Shown in pieces: positions 23,801 through 36,244 of a stretch of 64,000 nt of DNA. Position numbers and translations under genes: made by a program. The notes under the pieces are model-generated. The model did not search any database. It was not told the origin of the DNA and saw only the letters and a program-made list of their open reading frames with translations. The stretch's first letter is position 1, and each line of letters opens with the position of its first letter. The stretch is from Nymphalis io (Eukaryota; Arthropoda; Insecta; Lepidoptera; Nymphalidae). The DNA lies in the NCBI RefSeq assembly GCF_905147045.1, contig NC_065894.1:14483501-14547500 (forward strand), written 5' to 3'.

Positions 23801-26800
23801 TAAGTATGATGAGTGAACACTCCATCGCATGTCGCATGTCCCCGAGGGAGCGAGAGCGTGCGTGGGCTCACCAGTGCCGGCGCGCCACTTCCCAGCAGGC
23901 GGGGTGCGCCGTAACTTGGCTCATAACAAATAATTGACCATGTACCTTATACTGATGCCATTTTACTAGACAATTTTACTTGCAGTCATCTTGATATGCG
24001 CACAAAACCGTACCTGTATTAGTTTCTCTATGTAACATTTTAAGTTATCTGAAAGTAAGAGTCCGAAAGCTCAATACAGTACTCGACAGCTGCTTGTGAC
24101 CCACATGTAAAGTCGATGGTCTGGTAATCTCAGCTCATAATACTTATTAAAACATAATATATATCATTAATCGGAATATACTTTATTCAAATAAAATTTA
24201 CGAGTACCTTCACTTTATTTAACAACATCATTATATTAATTGATAAACACGTTATCTCTCGTCCGAATAATACTTCAGTTCCACTTCACGACCTTGCTTC
24301 TCCAGATTAATCATAATTTATTATAATGAGACCAATATCTCCCTTAAGCAGCGAATAGGTTCCGTTGCAGCCAGCCGAGTCGCCCCCGACCCTCCGCCGC
24401 AGATCTCGAGTGCATCACCTCCGCACCCCCCGCCGCGCCGCCCCGCCCGCGCCTTTACGCCGGCGCCTCGTGCATCTGCTTCCATCTCGACCAATACTGT
24501 TGGGCCTTTTGTGCACCGACTGCCTTTATTTATATCATTTTACTTTAACGCAAAGCTGCACGATAGACTATTGTTTTAATGCTGGTCTTGTTACTGAATG
24601 TTTATACAATCGACAAATAATGAAATTCATCATGAATATATTATATCTAAGAAATAATTTTGAATGGCCATGTTTGTCTTAGTTAGTATGTAAGTAGCAG
24701 AATTCGTTCACGTTGATATGCGTCTGGTACGTAGATTGCTTTTTTCTACAAAGTTCTAATCAATAATGACTCGTGTTAACATTTCTCGTGCGACGTCCAG
24801 ATATTATTTACATTTTCCGCGATTGTTGCCAAAATGTATAAATGTAGGAGTATTTTAAAAGTGTAAATGGAACGCTGCAAGCGCTAGTGCGGGTTTTTAG
24901 CTATCATAGTAATTAGTGATAATATTCGTCGCTCGTAATAGGCAGAGGCGGAGGCGGAGGGTTGTGAGGGTGAGAGTGCGGGAGGGCGGGAGATCGCGGC
25001 GTCGAACGCGGAGGCTGCGCGGCGCCCGCAGTCGTTCGCCGACCGCGTTCCCCATGTTCCACTGCATCGTGCAGCCGCGCCACGACTGGGGACCACCCGA
25101 CCTCGCAAATGCATTCCCCGGTACGCGCCATCGGACTTAGCAGCCCCACACACGGACCCGACATCGCCCCCGACGCCCGGCCGTGGCTTAAGCTAATATT
25201 TACTTTCGATTGACGTGTTAATTCTCCGATAAAAACTCCGTCGATGTTAATGCTGCCTCTCAATGTAACTGTAACTTTTCGAAGAATGTGTGGCGACTCG
25301 TCCGTGTACCTTATAATAATATGAAATGTTTTTGTCGAAATGACCTCGCTAAGAGATCGCTGTCACGCGCTCCAGTATTTGTATTTTATGCAGTACGGTA
25401 ATATGAATATGGTGTTAGGTGCTAAATCGATGCAGCGGGACCGCAGTGCTTTTTATTACTCACATGGATCGTGAGGCCCAGGTAGCCGTGCACGAGCAGG
25501 TAGTCAGTTATTGTATGTAGAGCCGTACGATAACCCGCACGGTTTATTGCACCGGGCAAATTTTTCGCGCGCTCTATTCATATACGTGTGAAATAAATCT
25601 TCGAAGGTCGCTTCCCGCATGTTGGACCGTTATACTATTCATTATCCAACGTGGCCGTTGACTTGTATCAGCTGTTATATTACGTGTTAAAACAAAACAT
25701 AAATTTATATGTACATATACTACACCACAAATCTGATCGTTTTGTCTGTGTCAGTACCAATTGTATTAAAGTAGTAGGTATAAAATAAAAATAATAGTGG
25801 GCCGGGATACCAGCGCGGCGGGGGTGGCGGCCGCTCCCCCTCGCTTTCAATCCCCTTCGACATGTGACCCTGTTCCTCAATGTCGCACAATTTATTACTC
25901 ATGATGTTTCCGGTTCACTTGTTTGTTTCGTGTTTACTGCAGGATCGTCTCGGATTTAATACGAAACGATAAGTTCACCGCAAACGGCTTAGATATGTAC
26001 GGCTACGCTAAATGACACGATTGATGTTTATGGAGTTGTATTTAAATGATTGCTTACCTCAATATGTGGGAAATAATCCCGGCCGGGAGTGTCGGGGCGG
26101 GACGATTGGTGGGAACTATTGCTCGATAGTCCGTTGAACTTCCGCTATTAGCACCGAACATAATTATTTCATTACTCCACTTTTACAAATTCGTATATTC
26201 AACGCAGCACATGCAAAATAAACTAGACACAACACGACTGCGGAGATGTGTATGTTGTTTGATATCAGTTATCATCTGTTCGGAAGAACCGAAGCCGAAC
26301 ATCATTTAAGATTCGCTATTTTCTCTCGTTGCTTGAGTTTATATGTTAGGTACATTATGTACATAACATTACTTTAGTTTGTACATAATAGTAATAAAAT
26401 AGGTATTTTATAATATAACTAAATTTTTTGTTGCCATTACGGGTAGGTACCTATTGCTATATGCACAGACATTATACTAAATAATTAGAAATATAAAGAT
26501 TATTTTAGTCAGTTTAGTGTACTACTATAAAGCTTCGTAATTAGGTTTAGAATCTCAAAACTTATTTTCAATGTTGGTAGATGAGTTATCGTTATAGTTA
26601 TTAAAACAATAATAAATGCTAATAAGATTTAAATAATGAAATCAATAAGGAGTACAAACAATATGCGGGCGGATTGGTAGGTAACAAGCGTGCCTATAGC
26701 TATTTATAAATGGAAGATGTCTCTTGTGTGCAATGCGCGATCTGTAATGATACTTACTATTTCATTATGTTCACAGATAGGTACCACAGCCTCACTCCAT

Positions 26801-29800
26801 ATATGTGCAATAATGTACCTTAATATAAATAAGTATCGAGTTCCTTACAAAACACATCACGAGTTTTACGTGCATATCCTACAAAATCTCAGACATTTGT
26901 ATATCTAGATGTGTAATCTCTAGAACTTTGATCTTTAACATTTCTATACATGCGTTACATTCGTTTCTGTGTATGCGTCGTTGTTTGTGTGTGCCTTCTC
27001 AGAATCCTATTTTAAAACGATTTCTACAAAATCTGCGATAGGTATTTAATTTTATTAGTTTATGTTAATGTAATGTAATTTAATGTAATGTAATTCTCTC
27101 AATAACAACACGTTATGAAACTCTTGGTATTTAGATTCTTTTAGGTATGTTATATAACCGTTGTTCCTCGAACGCACTGATCGATATTTTTTATAAAATA
27201 CATATTTACTACAAGTAAGACACTCCAGTTCATTTGCGTTTGCAATAAAATACAATACAATTATATAAGATAAGATCCACACAATCGCGCTGGGTTCGCA
27301 CAGGTTACAATTGTATCTGGATTTAATTAAAGATTTTTTGACGTGTCTTTTGAGGTTCATGTTCTGTTTCTCGTATAAATAAATAAATCATATTCTTCGG
27401 TTGATATTTTAACTTACGTTAAGTTAAATTTATTCATTAAAATGATTCTTTTTTGTAAGTTACTTATTATTAACAATGTTCGTATATTTTGTCCAAAGTT
27501 CGCAGTCACCTTGGTCTCGCCGTAGCAGGCAATAAATGTGTATACTATTTGCTGCGTTTAGAGTAACTTCATGTTGTACCAACGCTCAGCTGCCTCAAGC
27601 TTGTAAAGCCCGTTTCGTAATTTCTACAATACACGCGTAACGGTGCTATTTTTTTATATTTATGTCTTTGCGTTATTCCACAGAATGGGATGGAAGCGGT
27701 AGGCCTGCACCTACTAAAACTTACTTGGTACTATAATTATTGATTACTCATCAATATATCATATCATGTTTTTTAATCTGTAACGTAATTCATTTACGAA
27801 TAAAAAATCAAGTCAATCTAAAAATAAACAGCATTAATAGATAAGTCGAAAGTTCTAGACATAACATAGGAACTCCAGTCAAATCATAACGAATGCGGTG
27901 GAAGCTCAATAAAAATAACTTCCCTGATAAAATAAAGAGTTACAAGTGGAACAGTCGGTTTAAAAATGGTCGGTTATCGATTAAAGACGACCGGTAGAAC
28001 GGTCGGAATACTAGTATTAGCAGATGGCAGACGGAACAACTACACAAGGAACAACTATCTGCTTTAGTTGTAGTATCAGATTTTACCATTACAAGGATTC
28101 TGCGTAATAATTTCGTATGACTGGTGTGCGCTGGTGGTATTGTTATTATAGTTGTCGCGCATAACAAAATGACTTTTTTTTTCAGACATCCGCGTGCAGC
28201 TCTCTGAGCAGACGCGCGTGTTGGAGGCGCGCGCGGAGGCGGCAGCGGGCGTGGCTGGTGAGCTGCACGACTACTGCCGTCGCCGAGCCGACCTCGAGCA
28301 CGAGTACTCGCGCGCGCTTGACAAACTGGCGCGCGCAGCGGCGCAACGGCACAAGGACCAGAAGCACAAGTACGTCAACCTATATATAGGAGAGCTTAAA
28401 ATTTTTCACTCGCCTCTCTGCCGAGAACGCGCAAGTGATGTTATCTGCGTGTCGTTTCAGACGAGAGCAGTGGCCTTTAACAGGAGCCTATGCCTGCTGG
28501 CAAGCGGCGCTCGATAACACTCGGGCGCTGTCTCGCGATCACGCCGCGCTCGCCGACCTCTACGGGGGCCCGCTCGCCGCGCGTCTGCAGCGCGCCGCCG
28601 ATGACGTGCTACGATTGCATAGAAAATGTCGAGATATCGGTAAGAAGGATATTCAGTCTCAGACACGGTACTGCGATTTGTACCTCGATGGCTCATCTCG
28701 ATGCGCGTTCAGTGGCGGAGCGGCACGAGGAGGTGGGCGTGGCGCTGGCGGAGGCGGCGGCGGGCGGCAAGGCGCACGCGGCCGCCGCGGCCGAGTGGCG
28801 CGCCGCCGCGCTCAAGCTGCGCCACGCGCACCACGCGCGCCAGGCGCTGCTGGCCGCCGACCCGCCGCGCCAGAAGAAGGTCAAGGCGCTCGACAAGGAG
28901 CTCGAGAAGGTAAGGCGGCGACGTTGTCGCGAATATCAGATGTTATCATGGAAAACGACTCCCCTGACATTCGCTTTTGACGTTTTCAGCGTCGGACGCG
29001 ACACAGTGAGGCCCGCTCTAAGGCGTTGCGGGCTCGGGCAGACTACGTGCTCAGTTTAGAGGCGGCCAACGCCACCCTCCAGAGATACTACCTCGACGAC
29101 ATCGCAGATATAATGCTGGTCAGTGAACATTTTTAATAGTAATAGCCCTTAAAAGTCACCCTGCTAGGTAAAGGCCTCCTCCCTTAAGGAAAGGGCTCTA
29201 GAGTTCACTTCACCGCGCACGCATGCACCCCGCTTCAGTAGAATGGAACTCGACAAAGTTATCACAACTCGACAATATATTTCTAATATGTATCAACTGG
29301 ATCATCTCATCGCAAGATATCGTTGCGCACATACGCAGCGACCACCTGCGAGAACTGAGCAGCCGTGTCCGCGTTTCAGTGCACGGAGGTCGGCTTCGAG
29401 GCGGTGGTGGGGCGCGCCGTGCGCTCGGCCAGCGCGGCGGAGAGCGCGCGCGCGCAGGCCGCGAGCGCCGCCGCCGGCGCGCTGCTCGCCGCCGCCGACG
29501 CGCTCGACGCGCTCGCCGACCGCCAGCGCTTCGTGGCCGCGCACCCCGCCGCCTTCGCCCTGCCGCGCCCGCTGCCCTACCTCGGCGACGCGCCGCCGGC
29601 GCAGGACAAGGAGATGCGCGAGCTGCTGGAGGGCGCGGCCGACGAGCGCGACGAGGCGGCGGACGCGGCGGCGCGGGACCTCTCTCAGCGCCTCGTGCAG
29701 CTGGAGGCCAGCGCGCGCACTCTTCGCGCCGAATGCCGCGAGGCCGCCAAGACGCTCGATGCGGCCGAGGCGGAGCTCGTGCGCCAGATGGAGGGCCCCG

Positions 29801-32800
29801 ACGCCACCTGGGAGGTGGATACGCTCTTCGGCGCCTCGGCCGTGCCACCCGCGCCACCTCCCGTCGAGGACGATGCGCCGCGAAGAGATCAAGAGGACTA
29901 CTATCTCGCGGTGAGCGCAAAGACGCTTTCGACTCTCTCGTCGGCGCGTCGTCGGCGCGTCGTCGGCAGGACTACTAATTCGATCGTTTGTTTTCAGAAG
30001 TTCAGATCGTACGTATCGTGTGCGGGCCGCCTGGCGCGGCTGGAGAGCAAGGCGGTGGCGGTGCGCGAGCGCCTGCTGGGCGCCGGCGCGGGCGCCGCCA
30101 CCCCCCGCTCGCCGCCCTCCCCCCCGCGCCGCGCCGCCGCGCGCCGCCGCGGACACTTCGCCGCGCCGCTCGACGATCGCCTGCCCGCTGTGCTCACGTC
30201 GTGCGTGCGCGTCATCGCCACCTACGGTACGCGCAGGGGTCGGTCCGCTCGGGGCGGTCGAGGCGGGGATCGTTATATGATCATAATAATCCGTTGCAGG
30301 TCTGAATCACCAGGGAGTGTTTCGCGTGTCCGGGTCGCAGGTGGAGATGCAGGCTTTACGCGCGGCATTCGAGCGCGGCGAGGACCCTCTGGCGGACGTG
30401 CGCGACGCGTCCGATATCAATTCCGTTTGTGGACTACTGAAGCTGTACTTGCGCGAACTGCGACCGCCCCTGCTGCCGCCGCAACTGCAGGAGCGGCTTC
30501 TGCGCGTGGCTGCGTTGCCGGACGACGCGTCGTTCGTGCGGCGCCTGCGCGACACGCTGGCCGCACTGCCGCTGCCGTCGCTGCTCGTGCTCCGCTACCT
30601 GTTCGCGTTCCTGGCGCACCTGACGGAGCACGCGGACCGTAACATGATGGACGCGTGGAACCTCGCCATCTGCCTCGGGCCCACGCTGCTGGCGGCGTGG
30701 GGCGAGGGCGGCGCGCAGGTGGCGGCGCAGAACCTCGTCAACGAGCTGGTGAAGCGCGCCATCCTGCACCACGCAGACGTGTTCCCGCAGGACGTGGCGC
30801 CGCACGCGCTGTACCGGCGCGCCGAGCCGGCGTCCGGACCGGACGCGCCCGGGGCGGACGCGACCGACGCGCCGAACGCCGACCGCACGCACGCCGCCCA
30901 CGACCACGTCGACGACGACGACGCGCAGCGCGACCTCTCGCTGTACGATGACGACGACGACGACGACGACGACGACGGTACGAACCGGTTTCGAATACGA
31001 GAGATTGGGGAATACCGTCACAGAACCATTTAACTGTGTAGTAATACGTTTGCGGCGCTCGTGTTGCAGAGGGCGCCGTCAGCGACCTGGACGCGGACGC
31101 GGACGCGGATGCGGATGCGGACTGGCGCCGGCCCGCCCCGCGCCGGTGCGTTTGTTACTTTTAACCCTTACATTATGTTGTACATGTAGTACTGTGTGAG
31201 CGATTGCCACTTTGTAGTGCGTTGCTCACATGTCTACACTCATTACCACTATGCTGTCGCGTCAGTAAAATGGCCGCGCATTATGACACTGTTCATTAAC
31301 GAGTTGCTGTTGTTTTACGTGTCAGCTGACACGGCGCCACGCCGTCCCTACGCTAACCCGTCGCTCCCGCAGGTCGCCGAGCGGCGAGCGGCGCGCCCCG
31401 CAGGTACCGGCCGAGCCGCGCCCGCGCCCCGCGCCCCGCCCCGCGCCCCGCCCCGCGCCCCGCCCCGCCCGGGCGTCTCCTAGTCTACTCGCTCGATAGT
31501 TCAATTTATTAATGCTCGGGTTATGAATCCAGCGTTTCCGAAGTTAGTGATAAAATAAGTGATCGGTAAAGTCGTTTCGCTTCGTCTTCCGTTTCGATAT
31601 TGCCGCTGCTAGAGATTTTTTGTCTCCGATCAAATGTAATCGGTAGTGTCGCGTCGCGAGGCCGAGTCGTCTCTAAACTTTCTACTCGTTTTACAATTTT
31701 AAACACTTTAATATAACTTATTTGATCACTACGGAATACTTTATCATTAGTTCACACCTAAGTAATGCATGTTTTTATATCTTCTTCGATTGTCCGGTAC
31801 ATATTTTTTGCTATTTTTATGGTTTCGATTGCCGTACGAGAGTGGGACGGAGTTATTTTGTTCTGATTGTGATTATTGTTTAATTGAATAAATCGATAGT
31901 TGTGAACGAATGTGATCGTGTCGGCGGACACTTGTAACGTCTCAAAGGTGCTTCTTATTTAAGCGCAACAGTATTATATGAAATATAAATAAATATATAA
32001 GCAACGCTGTTTTGGTTTGATTTAACGCTCGCATGCCGCTTGTATTAGAAACGGTCTCGATGGCGCGGAGGTAAGGTGGGTATTCGCTGACTTGGTTCAT
32101 TTCTGTGCTTTTTATGCCTGTAGTGGTTGCGGTGCCTTACTGCATGATCCGGACTCGGCCGGTAATGGTAGTGGACCGGAACGGTGGTCGGCCGGTCGGT
32201 GAGCTTGTGGCTATCTACTATTTGAAAATTAATAACAAATATAATTATTCGTTAATATTTTTTTTTAATCTACGGCATTGTATATAAAAATAAAAACGTC
32301 AGTCGGATTGATAATTCTTTCCTATAGGTGACGTGTAGTATAATCACGTCTTTACTCAATTGTCGTTTATTCTAAAATGCGAATAGTTGATATATCTTTG
32401 CGTCCGAATCAGGACGCTTTAGCCGCCAGCTCCCTGACTGCGCACTCACGCCTATAACGTCGCCTGTGTGTCGTGGGCGACTCGCTTTAAGTGTCCGTAG
32501 ACTTACGTGTTACAAGAAGAAAATCGTTCGATTAAAATAGTAGAACTGTCTACGAGGCGTTAAGCTGCCATTTATTTGTTCCACATTCCACTTACTGCCA
32601 CTTCTCCGCCTGCAAGGTAAACGTGTGAAGATAACAGATACTAGTGTTTCAATAAAAATTGTAAACGTCAGATAGACATTCTACTATCCGTAAGCAAAAC
32701 GAATAGTTTGTTGAATAGAGCAACCGGGCTTTTGTAGTAGCTTTTAAGTTACCGAGTCGAATTGGTGATTCAAGATGGCGTCCAGATATACGGGCGGTTT

Positions 32801-34581
32801 CGTTCGGTGGTCGGTGTTCATATAATTTTCTTTTTATCGAGTTTAAAACAGTCGATTGATATAATTGGTATCGTTTGTAAGCCGTCGCGCCGGGTCGTTC
32901 TGTCAATCTGTGGTTCTAACTTTTTAAAATAAACAAAGATTATTCAACATCAAAATATATCTGCAAAGAATTAAGCCTAAAATGATTTTGAAGTACACGT
33001 TGGTCAGCCCTGATAGACTTGGCGGTACTGTGCACTGTGCAAACGAAACGTCAAACGTGTACAGTCATCATAATACGAATATACAAATCCGTTATATATA
33101 GTAGAGCATGGCGGGTAAGTATATACTGTCAAGTAATTAGTTAATTGTAAAGTTAATATTAAATCCTAGCCGCTTAGCGATGTGACAGTCGCACGTTCGA
33201 CCATGACTCCTTTTGCTATTGTTGTACGGGGGGGGGGGGGGGGGGGCTTTATACTGGGCTTAGCGGTATACGCTTTACTTGAAGCGAACTTTATTAAAAT
33301 AAGAGAAATAATCAACTAATAGCAGTGTGTTGGAGTTAAAGAAAAATAATCATACTTTAGGTTTGAGAGTAAATAAATTCAATTACTTTGTTTTTAGTCA
33401 AACTAATAAAAATGATATGAAATGTGTATTTAGGGAATTGTTTTTTATGTGCATGTGTTGTGTGCATATTGCACAAACATCAGCTCAGTGGGGCGAGGGT
33501 TGGTCTCAATTGTTTGATATATCTCATTGCAAATATTAAATGCGCGCCGCGACAGCGCCCGTTGTAACGGACTACTTTTATTAAGTATTCGTATATTTTG
33601 ATTTTATTTGAAACATTAGTAAATGTAACGATTGTGGGAAAAGCATTAGTCGCGAATGTCAATTTGCTATTTGTATGAATGAAGAAAATAGAAACGGGGC
33701 GGACAACCTCTGAGGAGATCGCGAAAAAAGCCCAAGGAAGAAGTACACGAATAGTGTAAAAAGCTTAATGTACATTATTATTATTTGTGTTCTATCGATC
33801 GAAATTAATTTAAAACAAAACATTTATTAATACATTATTATAGTTTCGATACGAAAATAACAAACCAAACCGAGGGATTCACTGAGTTTTATTTATTATA
33901 TAAATTAAGAATTATGCTATGAGAATGTTTTTGTGCCAGCAGGCTGGCAGCGACCCGCCGGCGACGACCGCGCACGACACCTGCAGGTACGTCGGAGCGC
34001 GACGGCCGTATTATGTGATTTCAATCTGAAGTAATTAAGTTTCGAAGGTGATGTTTCGGTAAAACAACGTTCCATAACCGCAGCCGGCTGGCGGAGAGCA
34101 CGCCCGACCTCGTGCTCGACCTGCCGGCGCGCGCCGCCGACGCCGCCGACACGTTCGCGCACAACCGAGACACGCTCAAGAAGCGGCCCGCGCACCCCGC
34201 GCACAGGTCTGACTCTCGCCGCGCCGCCACTGTCTAACGTTGCGGGCGCCTCTCTAATGACGCTCGCTCGCGCCCCGCAGACAGACGTGCTCCGAGGGCG
34301 GCGGAGAGGCGCGCGCGGGGGACGGCGAGGCGAGCGGCGGCAGTCCCGTGCCTGCGCGCAACACCATGCGTGTGGCCGCCAAGTTCGCGGAGCTGACGCT
34401 GACGGGCGGCTCGCTGAAGCCCGCGCTGGCCGCCAAGCCGGCGCTGCTGCGCCGCCCCACCCCGCACCCCGCGCACGCGCCCCGCGTGCCCGCGCCGCCC
34501 GTCGTGCCGCCGGGGCCGGCCGGCGCCGCGCAGTCGCCCGCCGCGCCGGCGCCGGACGACGCCGCGCCATGCGGGAAATGA
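14870..34581 (+). CDS. srGAP: SLIT-ROBO Rho GTPase-activating protein (F-BAR plus RhoGAP), complete, 13 exons
   Basis: Exons: 14870-14993, 28186-28369, 28461-28639, 28713-28909, 28990-29118, 29380-29910, 29998-30226, 30300-30977, 31070-31145, 31373-31403, 33940-33986, 34084-34206, 34281-34581. Every junction is in phase; 2829 nt, 942 aa. The F-BAR domain with its extension covers about residues 43-500 (IRVQLSEQTRVLE, YVLSLEAANATLQRYYLDDI). The RhoGAP domain covers about 505-690: GVFRVSGSQVE holds the arginine finger (about R533), followed by AFERGEDPLAD and NLAICLGPTLL. The protein binds and bends membrane and switches off Rac/Cdc42-type GTPases, in vertebrates below Robo receptors. The tail has a poly-Asp run, an Asp-Ala repeat, AESTPDLVLDLP and a Pro/Ala-rich end. 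No SH3 domain is visible, unlike vertebrate srGAP1-3. The first exon is joined across 13.2 kb on the basis of phase and a strong GTAAGT donor, so it is the least certain part. Confidence 0.88.
19940..20072 (+). promoter_or_regulatory. Possible internal promoter with short reading frame in srGAP intron 1
   Basis: A TATATATA box at about 19944-19951 stands in GC-rich DNA, about 20 bases upstream of an ATG (19971) that opens a 33-codon frame (MEPTTGAPPAPAPARSST.., stop at 20070). It could be an alternative first exon or an unrelated start; no good GT donor was fixed to it. Confidence 0.25.
21680..21890 (-). pseudogene. LINE reverse-transcriptase C-terminal fragment in srGAP intron 1
   Basis: The minus strand reads TKRFESTFIIRTAKLWNALP, then FPDRYNVGVFKSRVNRFL and a stop near 21725. 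The R-T-A-x-L-W-N-x-L-P and F-K-x-x-V motifs are those ending Jockey/CR1-type ORF2. The sequence is intact in frame here but only about 50 residues long. Confidence 0.7.
22065..22208 (+). repeat. Direct repeat, copy 1
   Basis: About 144 bp starting TTTGTGGAATTGCGCAGTAC and ending AAATTATCGACATTGT. Copy 2 at 22605-22747 is the same except for one missing T. The 396 bp between the copies are unrelated to them. Confidence 0.9.
22605..22747 (+). repeat. Direct repeat, copy 2
   Basis: Near-identical to 22065-22208, offset by exactly 540 bases over most of its length. The near identity suggests a recent local duplication, gene conversion or an assembly effect. Confidence 0.9.
23035..23244 (-). other. 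Unidentified open frame, possibly a decayed mobile or viral fragment
   Basis: 69-codon minus-strand frame reading DPLRRHGWRISDVKEWFNHH and LEIINRYMKVFSDEYF, then a stop. The amino-acid composition looks protein-like and unlike the low-complexity frames around it. It is not recognised. No splice sites or start context support a real gene. Confidence 0.25.
29140..29215 (-). repeat. SINE scrap in srGAP intron 5
   Basis: GCTAGGTAAAGGCCTCCTCCCTTAAGG corresponds to part of the butterfly SINE seen complete at 52.08-52.41 kb. Confidence 0.4.
30946..30977 (+). repeat. GAC trinucleotide tract coding poly-Asp in srGAP
   Basis: About ten consecutive Asp codons (mostly GAC) end exon 8 directly before its donor site. 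A second coding repeat (GCGGAC hexamer, Asp-Ala) follows in exon 9 at 31088-31122. Both are expected to vary in length. Confidence 0.9.
31404..33939 (+). other. srGAP intron 10 with an alternative C-terminal reading frame at its start
   Basis: Starting at the GTACCG donor the frame of exon 10 stays open to a TAG at about 31496-31498, encoding a Pro/Ala/Arg repeat made by a CCCCGCGCCCCG minisatellite (31418-31470). Use of this frame would give a shorter isoform without the last three exons. The rest of the intron is AT-rich apart from a 19-G run. Confidence 0.45.
33228..33246 (+). repeat. Run of 19 G residues
   Basis: An uninterrupted G homopolymer in srGAP intron 10. It can form a G-quadruplex and its length is prone to sequencing error. 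Confidence 0.95.
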
Positions 34582-35036
34582 TCTTCGGCGAACGAGTAGG
34601 GCGACCGTTCCGAATCGGGTGCTACAGTGACCGGATCGAGCCTCCTCGTGCTCGTGAGACGCGACTCGACGGGCCGTCGAGAGACTGACTCCGATTCCGA
34701 CTGACAGAGAGCGCTCCGCGCCGTATTGTTTAGGTTTAAGTGTATGTATCCACGACGACTCGATACAGATGATTCTCTCTCTATCTCTTTCTCTCAATTT
34801 TAATGTTAAAGTAAGCATTATTTTAATCATGATGTAGAAAAGCCGTCGACTATTTGTATTGCGCAGAGAGTGAATCATATGGAATATTGGGGAGCAATTT
34901 TTATACGATAATGTAATAATGACGAGTACTTTATTAACAAGTATTCATATATAATAAGTATATTATTTTTGTAAGCGACGCACTGACGGGCTGCGGGCCG
35001 CTTGTAGTGGAGCCTGCTGTCCCGCTCTACGCCTAC

Positions 35037-35042
35037 AATAAA
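35037..35042 (+). terminator. Polyadenylation signal for srGAP
   Basis: AATAAA 456 bases after the srGAP stop, followed by a T-rich stretch. No closer canonical signal was seen. Confidence 0.55.
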
Positions 35043-35664
35043 CAGTATTATCTGATTTGGTCTTTCAATCCTCTTATATAATATTGTTGCTAACGTCACC
35101 ACACATGTGTAGATACATCCATATTCACTAATATTTTATGAACATCCTTCTCGTCCACTGATTACTCGTGGTGGGTGTATGATTGTTTGACTATAGTTTA
35201 AGCCGACCTTACCTTCCAGGTAGGTGTAATATAACACTAAAATATCCAAGGTGAGGCAGCGTATAGTAATTTTTGTTTTTTTTTTTTACCATTACGCTTT
35301 TAAAATAGATTTTTATGTTTACTAAAACACATATTTACCTATCTTGATATTTTTAATTTTATCACGTTATTAAGGCTCAATAGTGAGTTAGATTGTCTTC
35401 CGTATTACTATAGTAACACATGCCAAATTTTCCCTCATACTTGTTGATGACCATAAATGAATGCAAGCGTTAAGCGCCCTCTAGTAAACGCGCAATCAAA
35501 ATGGAATAGGTACAAATGTTAACATGTTCACTATTGTAAACAGTTTGATAAACACCTTATATTTATAATAGTGAACGGCAAGGGCGTACACAGAATAAAA
35601 TGGTAAACAATAAAATACTGTACATAATAAAATTGTAAACGGTTTGGGCTATTTGTACGGGAGA

Positions 35665-35914
35665 CGTCACGCTGATTTTTTTTCCAAATTTCAAACCAAA
35701 TAAGAGAGCAGATGAATTTAAACGGCTTAATTTTTGTCAGTAATGAATTTGTCATATTTCGTGACTCTGCATCTTTGCTCGTGTCGGAATATATGGTATA
35801 CAAGGCATCATACACTTTCCCCAGATTAAAACGTAGAGCTTTTACCGCTTCAAATCTGCTCTCCCAACAAGTGAGTGGTTTTAGATCGCAGAAAAAAAAA
35901 CAAATTTCTTGCAC
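35665..35914 (-). pseudogene. hAT-derived ZMYM-like transposase fragment
   Basis: The minus strand from about 35880 reads LTCWESRFEAVKALRFNLGK, then VYDALYTIYSD and later FKFICSLIWFEI. The W-E-S-R-x-x-A-(V/L)-K pattern followed by a (F/L)-x-C-x-(I/L)-W-(F/Y)-(E/D)-I block is that of hAT-type transposase domains found in ZMYM1-like proteins. It is short, without start or end, so dead. Confidence 0.5.
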
Positions 35915-36244
35915 AATTGAAAATAAATTTTTAGATAGACGATTATTCTTTTAATAATCATCAGTGAACTCTCTGTGAATCCCTGTAGTTTCACTTAATA
36001 TATTTCAAGATTTAATGGCTTGAAGAAAAAATATTTTATACAGATCTCCCGATCTACGATATGATATGATTATGTTGCTTAAACACCCCGGCATCTATTC
36101 ACGCCGTTGGATATAGTTAATATTGTAAATGAGCCAGCGTACCAATATATATTTTTTATTCTATCAGACTCAAGTTAAACAAAACTATTCAAGTCATTGG
36201 AAACTCTATTTATAATTAACATTCGCAGCACATCTTTGTAAACG

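Larger units (their letters stand above)
14994..28185 (+). other. 13.2-kb first intron of srGAP
   Basis: Mostly AT-rich unique DNA. GC-rich patches stand out at about 16785-16840, 17535-17605, 19905-20040, 20445-20535, 21300-21345, 22805-22900, 23840-23910, 24365-24480, 24935-25170 and 25800-25850. Such patches in a long first intron often mark alternative promoters or enhancers. LINE and direct-repeat content is listed separately. No coding exon of another gene was recognised. Confidence 0.5.

Noticed and set aside
29210..29920. Long minus- and plus-strand Arg/Ala-rich frames over srGAP exon 6
   Set aside because: Off-frame shadows caused by very high GC content; the real frame carries the F-BAR extension.
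29365..30642. Single 425-codon plus frame across srGAP exons 6-8
   Set aside because: It reads through two introns with good GT/AG sites and leaves the conserved RhoGAP frame.
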